Below are positions 6,913 through 11,204 of a stretch of 11,204 nucleotides of DNA, in pieces (position 1 is the stretch's first letter; each line of letters opens with the position of its first letter). Position numbers and translations under genes: made by a program. This stretch comes from a bacterium. GTDB lineage: Bacteria; CSSED10-310; JAJRTK01. The DNA lies in assembly GCA_024278345.1 (NCBI GenBank), contig JAJRTK010000013.1:1-11204 (forward strand). The letters run 5' to 3'. Below the pieces are notes generated by a model. That model was not told the DNA's origin. It was given only the letters and a program-made list of their open reading frames with translations, and ran no database searches.

Positions 6913-8464
6913 ACCGTTGGATCCGCCGCCTTCTTTCGCTCAAAACCACGGGACTAAAGACAAATCCTTGCGGGCGACTGGCCGAAGTGGCTTGTTTTTG
7001 GTTTTGGCAGCGGCCTTGCTTATTTGGCACTCTAGCCAGTGGTTTGGCTACACCGTGGACGACGCTTTTATTTCGCTTCGGTACGGTGAGAATCTGGCTG
7101 AAGGTCACGGATTGGTTTTCAATGCCGGCCAACGTGTCGAGGGCTACTCCAACCTGCTTTGGACGCTCTTGTTTGGGCTTCTAAGCCGCGTGAGCCAGGA
7201 TCCGGTGTCTTGGATCAAGCTCTTGGGATTGGGACTTGGCGTGTTGTCTCTGATCCCACTCTTCGATTTTACGCGGCGAGCCGCTGGTTCAGACCTCGCG
7301 GGCTTGTTGGCGGCTTTCCTGGTGTCGGTCAACGGGTATGTGGCGGTTTGGCTCGTCGGTGGGCTGGAAGGGCCTCTCTTCTTGTTCGAGTTGTCCTGGC
7401 TTGCTTTGGCGGCGGTCAGAGGGTGGGGAGCAGTTGCTGGGCTCGCCGGCGCGGCTCTAGCTTTGACGCGGCCGGAAGGGATCGCCTTGGCGCTGCTGGT
7501 TGCCGCGGAGCGTACGTTGGCGAAGAGGCGGATTCCGTGGTGGGGACTGGCTCCAATGGCCGCCGTGGCGGGGCAGATGGGGTTTCGTTTGTTCTACTAT
7601 GGCGATTGGGTGCCCAACACGGCCCACGTCAAGTTGGGCGGCGGTCTGCCTCAGGTTTTTCAGGGGCTAGGCTATGTTGCCAGTCTACTGCTGGATTGGG
7701 GTGGCCTCTTGGGGCTCGTGGCCTTGGTGGAGGCTGGTCGCCGATCAGAGCTTCGCCGGGAGCTTGGGCCGGCGTTAGTGGTCGTTACGGGCTACTTGCT
7801 CTTCCTGGTTTACTGTGGAGGAGACTACTTTGCTCACTATAGGCTGGCAGTTCCCATCTTGCCGCTTTTTGGCGGAATCGTCATCGTTGTGGGTTTTCAC
7901 GGATGGCAGGTTTCCCGAGGTTCGCCAGGATGGAAGGCGGCGCTCTTGCTCTGTGTGGGGGCGGTTGCTTTCATCGCCTTGCCGATGCTGAAAAGTGGTC
8001 CCAGCCGGGGTAGACTGCGCCACGAGATGCGGATGCTTCAGGACTTTTCGATTCCGGCGGCGGGCTGGCTGCGGGAACATTCACCCCCTGGCGCGGTCCT
8101 GGCGTTGACGGCCGCGGGAGCGATTCCCTATTACAGCCGTCTGAAGATCATCGACCGTTTCGGGCTTTGCGATGCCGAGATTGCCCGAGCCAAAGTCCCC
8201 TGGACCGATGTTCGCTCCGGGATCTCGAAGTACTCTCCAGAATCAGTGCTACGGCGGAAGCCAGACTGGATTCTTCTTGACACCAACGAGTGGAAACTGC
8301 TCCGCAGCTCTATCGATCAGCTTCATCCAGCGGATCGTGCGCTCTTGAGGCAGCCGGACTTCCGAGCCCGTTACCGTTTGGTTCATCACTGGCTGGGCCG
8401 GCCCGCGGAAAGGTTGGCACTTTACGTGCGCAAGGGGAGCTCCGCGGAGCGTTCCCTTCGGTAG
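6887..8464 (+). CDS. GT-C membrane glycosyltransferase, AftB-like / family 39-like
   Basis: The protein has 525 residues and about ten membrane segments (first at about 34-50, last at about 350-367), followed by a soluble C-terminal domain. Hallmarks of the AftB-like GT-C group are in order: the acidic pair D58-D59 in YTVDDAFISLRYGENLAEG (first outer loop, expected catalytic site), GLVFNAGQRVEGYSNLLWTL, GGLEGPLF (158-164), TRPEG (194-198), YGDWVPNTAHVK (238-249), CGGDYFAHYRLAVPILP (310-326), and AAGAIPYYSRLKIIDRFGLCDAEIA (409-432). Such enzymes use polyprenyl-phosphate sugars to glycosylate an envelope polymer, lipid or protein on the outer face of the inner membrane. Donor and acceptor cannot be inferred. 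The GTG at 6887 is followed at once by ATG at 6890 and 6893; any may be the start. All lie inside the upstream gene, and no strong Shine-Dalgarno is seen, consistent with translational coupling. Confidence 0.87.
   Translation: MMMARSFYKPLDPPPSFAQNHGTKDKSLRATGRSGLFLVLAAALLIWHSSQWFGYTVDDAFISLRYGENLAEGHGLVFNAGQRVEGYSNLLWTLLFGLLSRVSQDPVSWIKLLGLGLGVLSLIPLFDFTRRAAGSDLAGLLAAFLVSVNGYVAVWLVGGLEGPLFLFELSWLALAAVRGWGAVAGLAGAALALTRPEGIALALLVAAERTLAKRRIPWWGLAPMAAVAGQMGFRLFYYGDWVPNTAHVKLGGGLPQVFQGLGYVASLLLDWGGLLGLVALVEAGRRSELRRELGPALVVVTGYLLFLVYCGGDYFAHYRLAVPILPLFGGIVIVVGFHGWQVSRGSPGWKAALLLCVGAVAFIALPMLKSGPSRGRLRHEMRMLQDFSIPAAGWLREHSPPGAVLALTAAGAIPYYSRLKIIDRFGLCDAEIARAKVPWTDVRSGISKYSPESVLRRKPDWILLDTNEWKLLRSSIDQLHPADRALLRQPDFRARYRLVHHWLGRPAERLALYVRKGSSAERSLR
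8432..8458. terminator. Strong hairpin at the convergent 3' ends of the GT-C and LD-carboxypeptidase genes
   Basis: AAGGGGA (8432-8438) and GCTC (8439-8442) pair with GAGC (8447-8450) and TTCCCTT (8452-8458), giving about 11 pairs with one wobble, one bulged G and a CGCG loop. The core GCTCCGCGGAGC is a perfect 12-base palindrome. It sits inside the last codons of the glycosyltransferase and 26 bases beyond the LD-carboxypeptidase stop on the other strand. No T-tract abuts it on either side; a T6 run occurs at 8488-8493, 30 bases downstream on plus. It could end minus-strand transcripts or protect both 3' ends. Confidence 0.3.
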
Positions 8465-8484
8465 CGGACTTGAGTTCACCGCCA

Positions 8485-9453
8485 TCATTTTTTGTGTTGC
8501 GTTCCGCTCCCGTCACCGGCCATCCGGCCGCCGCCAGTCGCCGCTTCCTCGACGGTCAGGCGCCCTCGGCTGCCGCCCGTTTCGATTCTGGCCATGACCC
8601 CCATGGGAATGGTGAGAGGGTTTGGCAGATGTCCGGTTCGAAGGCCCATGAGGATGGGATAGTCGGTGCCACGGAGGCATTCGAGCACGGCCTCCGGGAT
8701 CGTGAGAGTCGGCTTTGGACGGTCGGGCACACAGTCGGTCAAGGCGCCGATGACCATTCCGCCAAGCTCCTCTAGATGGCCGGCCAGCCGCAAATGGGTG
8801 AGCATCCGGTCGATCTGATAGGGCTCCTCCCCCACATCTTCCCAAAAGAGGATCGCCCCCGTAAGATCGGGCATAAATTCGGTTCCCACAAGGCGCGAAA
8901 GGAGCGACAGGCAGCCCCCAAGGAGAGGGCCTTGCCCCCGACCGGACCGGAGGATCTGTGGCGCCGGAAGATCGCCAAGGGGCCGGGAAGAGGTTGCCTG
9001 GAGCAGGTGTTGAAAAGCGGTTTTTCCGTGGGGACCGGCGATATCCACGGCGGCCAGGAGCCCGTGGAATCCCATGAGATTCGCCTGGCGGTAGGCCGCC
9101 AAGAGGATCGCCGTGAAGTCGCTGTACCCGATGAGTATCTTGGGGTCGTCCGCCAGGCGGTAGAGATCGAGCCGGTGCAGAATCCGGAGTGCTCCATAAC
9201 CGCCACGGACGGCCATGATCGCCCGGATTTTTGGATCGGCCAGGGCGTGATTCATGGCCTTGGCCCTGGAATCGTCGTCGCCAGCCAGATAACCGTGACT
9301 GGAGCAGGCATTTTCCGCGACATCGGTCTTGAATCCGGCGGATTGGATCAGTCTGACGGCAGCCTCGATTTTGCCGTGTTCCGCTGGATAGGAGGGGGCG
9401 CAGAGATGGATCGTATCGCCGGGTTGAAGCGGGGGAGGGCGTCGAGGTTCCAT
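8485..9453 (-). CDS. ldcA: LD-carboxypeptidase, peptidase family S66 (muramoyltetrapeptide carboxypeptidase)
   Basis: This 322-residue protein is close to the usual family length (about 300). It cleaves the terminal D-Ala from L,D-linked muropeptide tetrapeptides during peptidoglycan recycling or maturation; MccF immunity proteins share the fold. The family features are present: PPPLQPGDTIHLCAPS at the N-terminus, SHGYLAGDDDSRAKAMNHAL (52-71), IRAIMAVRGGYGALRIL (77-92), the nucleophile motif GYSD with S111, GPLLGGCLSLL (175-185), the acid in FWEDVGEEPYQIDRML (E205), and the His in GLRTGHLPNPLTIPMG (H275). The Ser-Glu-His triad is therefore complete. No signal peptide is present, which fits a cytoplasmic recycling enzyme. 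The ATG at 9453 has AGGA six bases upstream on its strand. It is convergent with the glycosyltransferase (20-base gap) and divergent from the bactofilin. The last 15 residues are a variable polar tail. Confidence 0.92.
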   Translation of the reverse strand: MEPRRPPPLQPGDTIHLCAPSYPAEHGKIEAAVRLIQSAGFKTDVAENACSSHGYLAGDDDSRAKAMNHALADPKIRAIMAVRGGYGALRILHRLDLYRLADDPKILIGYSDFTAILLAAYRQANLMGFHGLLAAVDIAGPHGKTAFQHLLQATSSRPLGDLPAPQILRSGRGQGPLLGGCLSLLSRLVGTEFMPDLTGAILFWEDVGEEPYQIDRMLTHLRLAGHLEELGGMVIGALTDCVPDRPKPTLTIPEAVLECLRGTDYPILMGLRTGHLPNPLTIPMGVMARIETGGSRGRLTVEEAATGGGRMAGDGSGTQHKK

Positions 9454-9498
9454 TGGTTATCCTGGGTTTTGATGGTAAACTTCCCCTGTGTGCCGGAT

Positions 9499-9520
9499 CG
9501 CGCCGAAGGCGCGTTTTATT
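9499..9520 (+). terminator. Intrinsic terminator upstream of the bactofilin promoter
   Basis: CGCGCC (9499-9504) pairs perfectly with GGCGCG (9508-9513) across a GAA loop, followed on the plus strand by TTTTATT (9514-9520). This is a compact Rho-independent terminator. On the plus strand no gene ends just upstream (that stretch is antisense to ldcA), so it would stop stray plus-strand transcription before the bactofilin promoter. On the minus strand the hairpin would be in the ldcA leader without a T-tract. Confidence 0.55.
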
Positions 9521-9547
9521 GGCTGGAAGCATCGCGCCGGTTAGCAT
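9519..9547 (+). promoter_or_regulatory. Candidate sigma-70-type promoter for the bactofilin gene
   Basis: TTGGCT (9519-9524) and TAGCAT (9542-9547) are separated by exactly 17 bases, each matching four of six consensus positions, and lie 45 bases before the bactofilin ATG. The -35 box overlaps the end of the terminator T-tract. A 9-base direct repeat ATCGCGCCG occurs at 9497-9505 and 9531-9539, the second copy inside the spacer. Confidence 0.35.
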
Positions 9548-9592
9548 TCTAGACAGGCGTGCTCTGTTGCGGGACGAGGCGAGGATCATCAG

Positions 9593-9913
9593 ATGAAATC
9601 GAATTCTTTGATAGGGAATAAGACGTTTATCATGGGCAAAATCCAGGCCGAAGAACCGTTGGTCATCCGTGGCCGGGTTCAAGGGGAGGTCAGAAATACG
9701 GCGGACGTCTTCGTTGGCGAGGAAGGGCATGTCGTGGCCGAGGTCCACGGACAGACCATCACCGTCAGCGGTTATGCGGAGGGCGCGGTCTATTGCCAGG
9801 ATCTTTTTTGCCTTCACCAGTCCGGGACGATGAATGGCGATGTCCATTCGCCCAGGATCCAGATTGAGGAAGGCTCGACCTTTCAGGGCACCATCGATAT
9901 GGCGCGACGCTAA
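9593..9913 (+). CDS. Bactofilin (polymer-forming cytoskeletal protein)
   Basis: At 106 residues this is a short bactofilin (DUF583/BacM/CcmA-like) consisting almost only of the beta-helical core. Evidence is the N-terminal SLIGNKTFIMGKIQAEEPL, then the repeating short-strand pattern VIRGRVQGEV, DVFVGEEGHVVAEV, TITVSGYAEGAV, MNGDVHSPRIQIEEGSTFQG, with the typical regular Gly spacing. Bactofilins form filaments without nucleotide, often membrane-bound, and scaffold cell-wall enzymes in stalk, curvature or shape control. The start ATG at 9593 has AGGA eight bases upstream; the short N-terminal tail has no clear membrane-targeting helix. It is divergent from the LD-carboxypeptidase, a peptidoglycan enzyme, which suits a cell-wall role. 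It has its own candidate promoter and terminator insulation. It converges with the DipZ-like gene (49-base gap). Confidence 0.92.
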   Translation: MKSNSLIGNKTFIMGKIQAEEPLVIRGRVQGEVRNTADVFVGEEGHVVAEVHGQTITVSGYAEGAVYCQDLFCLHQSGTMNGDVHSPRIQIEEGSTFQGTIDMARR

Positions 9914-9962
9914 CCCTGCTGTTGCCCGGAGCCGGCCCATTTGCCATGAGAGAGTTTCAGGT

Positions 9963-11204
9963 CTATCCAGACTGCTTGGCTCCCTCGGTCGTGAAGCCGC
10001 TCTTGTAGACGCGCAACCCGTCGGTGTGGCATCGAATCTTCAGATGATGCCGCCGTAGATGTTCGCCGCTAAGCAGGTGATAGAGTCGAAATTCCAGGAT
10101 CGGGATTGATTTGCCCCCGGAGGTTTGCTCCTTCGCCCAGTCTTTTGTCGCCGATTCGGACGGAATTAAGCCTGCCGTGGATTCGATTTCGATCTCCGCG
10201 CCTGCCGCGGCCTCCGCCAACAAATAGATGTCTTTTGCCGTGCATTGGATCTCTAGGGTGGAGGGCTCTCCATCCATCGGTCTGGTCACGAGGCACTCGG
10301 CCTCGCACTGCCATCCGCCGCCAAGACTTGGCCGCTCTTGGCGCGGCGTCACACTCCCCTCGTAGATGATCGTTTGGTGTGGCAGATACCCCTGCGGGTT
10401 TGCGATCTGCCCGAATCGATAGCCAAGGTGGATCTCGTCGGTTGCCGTCAGGATGACCCTTCCCGGAGTGTCTTCCGGAAAAAGCGGGTCCAGAAGCCTG
10501 ACGGAGGTTGGCATTCGTTTGGCCAGGATGCGCTGGAGGTCGATTTCGATTTGACGTGGGCTTGTTCCCGGCGGGTAGTTTTGTTTGAGCTTTCCCCCGG
10601 GCCGGAAGAGGAGGCAGCACCCAAGACCCGTGCCACCAAGGCCCTTGAAGACTTCTTCTTGTGGTGAATCCGCCACAACAGGGAGATTCAGTTTCTGGTA
10701 CTGGAGAGTGGTTTTGATGGCCAGGGGGTCGCGGGCCCGATCCAGGTCTGAACGGTGGATTGTGACCAGGCGGAGGCCATGTTTCTCGTAACGCTCCCGC
10801 CACGCCTGGAAATAGTGGAGCAATCTCAGTGTACCGATGGAGGTCAGGGAGAAGAAGCCGATAAGGCACGGGCCCTCTTCCAGAAGCTCCAAATTCCCTT
10901 GGATCAGGTTTCCATGAGCGAGTACATCAGACGGAGTTTGCCACTCAACAGGATTCTCACCAGCGGCCTCACCGCCTGGAGTAGATAGAAAAGGCCGCCG
11001 GGAATCTCCGCGGCCCGAGCGTCCGCCATCCCTGAAAGGCCGCCGGGAATCTCCGCCGCCCGAGCGTCCGCCATCCCTGAAAGGCCGCCGGGAATCTCCG
11101 CGGCCCGAGCGTCCGCCCTCCCTGAAAGGCCGCCGGGAATCTCCGCCGCCCGAGCGTCCGCCATCCCTGAAAGGCCGCCGGGAATCTCCGCCGCCAGAGC
11201 GTCC
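9963..11204 (-). CDS. Arg/Gly-repeat protein with redox-inactive DipZ-like thioredoxin fold, 5' end outside window
   Basis: The frame is open without a stop from the TAG at 9963-9965 to the right edge (413 codons), and there is no in-frame ATG, GTG or TTG before the TTG at 10892. That TTG encodes an ordinary Leu inside the first strand region of the fold, so the gene starts beyond the window. Numbering from the edge: residues 1-71 are five copies of a 15-residue unit (FRDGGRSGGGDSRRP, with G/R and D/E variation, the first partial), 72-104 a linker, about 105-230 a thioredoxin-like fold (EEGPCLIGFFSLTSIGTLR; GLRLVTIHR; NLPVVADSP; CCLLFRPGGKL), and 230-413 a beta-rich domain like the C-terminus of DipZ-type proteins (EIHLGYRFGQIANPQG, LGGGWQCEAECLV, IQCTAKDIYLLAEA, EFRLYHLLSGEHLRRHHLKI, GLRVYKSGF). 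The CxxC position reads S122-I-G-T125 and the cis-Pro is not seen, so disulfide chemistry is unlikely. Function unknown; scaffolding or binding is inferred. Confidence 0.72.
   Translation of the reverse strand, partial: GRSGGGDSRRPFRDGGRSGGGDSRRPFREGGRSGRGDSRRPFRDGGRSGGGDSRRPFRDGGRSGRGDSRRPFLSTPGGEAAGENPVEWQTPSDVLAHGNLIQGNLELLEEGPCLIGFFSLTSIGTLRLLHYFQAWRERYEKHGLRLVTIHRSDLDRARDPLAIKTTLQYQKLNLPVVADSPQEEVFKGLGGTGLGCCLLFRPGGKLKQNYPPGTSPRQIEIDLQRILAKRMPTSVRLLDPLFPEDTPGRVILTATDEIHLGYRFGQIANPQGYLPHQTIIYEGSVTPRQERPSLGGGWQCEAECLVTRPMDGEPSTLEIQCTAKDIYLLAEAAAGAEIEIESTAGLIPSESATKDWAKEQTSGGKSIPILEFRLYHLLSGEHLRRHHLKIRCHTDGLRVYKSGFTTEGAKQSG
10993..11204. repeat. 45-bp tandem repeats, 4.7 copies, running off the right edge
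   Basis: Units are 10993-11037, 11038-11082, 11083-11127, 11128-11172 and a partial copy 11173-11204. They are nearly identical. Unit position 20 alternates G, C, G, C, C; copy 3 has C instead of A in its CCATCC segment; and the partial copy has CCAGAG for CCCGAG. The 45-bp length keeps the reading frame. They lie inside the minus-strand gene and encode its Arg/Gly-rich units. Confidence 0.95.

Noticed and set aside
6341-7132. 263-codon minus-strand frame across the PATAN/glycosyltransferase junction
   Set aside because: It is antisense to two supported genes; Pro/Arg-rich shadow.
8776-9552. 258-codon plus-strand frame antisense to ldcA
   Set aside because: It lies entirely opposite a gene with a complete S66 catalytic triad; no recognisable family features.
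8513-9940. 475-codon minus-strand frame covering ldcA and the antisense of the bactofilin
   Set aside because: It is out of frame with two genes that have clear family motifs; its product is Pro/Arg-rich shadow sequence typical of GC-rich DNA.
9963-10892. Gene model for the DipZ-like protein starting at the TTG at 10892
   Set aside because: The same frame continues upstream without a stop to 11204, the linker and repeats read smoothly into the fold, and the TTG has no good ribosome binding site spacing. It is an internal Leu codon.
10904-11164. 86-codon minus-strand frame through the repeats (MADARAAEIPGGL units)
   Set aside because: The repeats are a multiple of three, so all minus frames stay open. 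This one stops at 10904, and repeat differences cause harsh substitutions (Met to Arg, Arg to Leu) in it.
10918-11204. Plus-strand frame through the repeats (GRRESPRPERPPSLK units)
   Set aside because: Substitutions between copies are mild here too, but the frame opens just after a TGA and contains no ATG, GTG or TTG or ribosome binding site before the repeats.
10993-11204. CRISPR array
   Set aside because: Units are contiguous 45-bp copies without distinct spacers, and they encode a continuous peptide.
9963-11204. Frameshift between the repeats and the thioredoxin-like fold
   Set aside because: A careful codon-by-codon reading from 11204 to 10892 shows one continuous frame; no frameshift is needed.

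Overview
This window comes from a moderately GC-rich (about 60 percent by eye) Gram-negative-type bacterium that invests in its cell envelope. It encodes a bactofilin, an LD-carboxypeptidase, a GT-C membrane glycosyltransferase, a PATAN/DUF4388-TPR protein, a secreted beta-helix protein with a C-terminal sorting-like anchor, and a fibre-like surface protein. This combination suits Acidobacteriota, Myxococcota or a related uncultured lineage, but no marker gene fixes the phylum. I see no tRNA, rRNA, CRISPR array, insertion sequence or integrase.

Layout. At the left edge (1-1357, +) is the 3' part of a repetitive fibre-like protein whose start lies outside the window. It is followed 55 bases later by a secreted DUF1565/beta-helix protein (1413-3230, +) ending in an IPTL-CTERM-like tail. 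These two probably form a surface-protein unit. A non-coding convergent gap with nested inverted repeats (3231-3538) separates them from a MazG-like nucleotide pyrophosphohydrolase (3539-3967, -). A 143-base divergent spacer leads to a large PATAN/TPR protein with a TTG start (4111-6912, +). It overlaps by 26 bases an AftB-like GT-C glycosyltransferase (6887-8464, +), so the two are probably translationally coupled.

The glycosyltransferase converges on an S66 LD-carboxypeptidase (8485-9453, -). That gene is divergent from a small bactofilin (9593-9913, +); the spacer holds a GC-rich hairpin with a T-tract (a + strand intrinsic terminator) immediately upstream of a plausible bactofilin promoter. 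The bactofilin converges on the most unusual gene, a partial minus-strand gene (9963 to the right edge).

That gene should not be started at the TTG at 10892. The same reading frame stays open to the window end, with no in-frame stop and no ATG/GTG/TTG, through five 45-bp tandem repeats encoding a 15-residue Arg/Gly/Asp-rich unit. It then enters a thioredoxin-like fold that has lost CxxC (SIGT instead), followed by a C-terminal domain resembling the DipZ family. This Arg/Gly-repeat plus apparently redox-dead DipZ-like protein is the best candidate here for something not previously described.

Functionally, the LD-carboxypeptidase and bactofilin may act together in peptidoglycan trimming and cell shape, the GT-C enzyme adds sugars to an envelope polymer, and the first two genes make exported surface proteins. 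These links are inferred from gene order and family.
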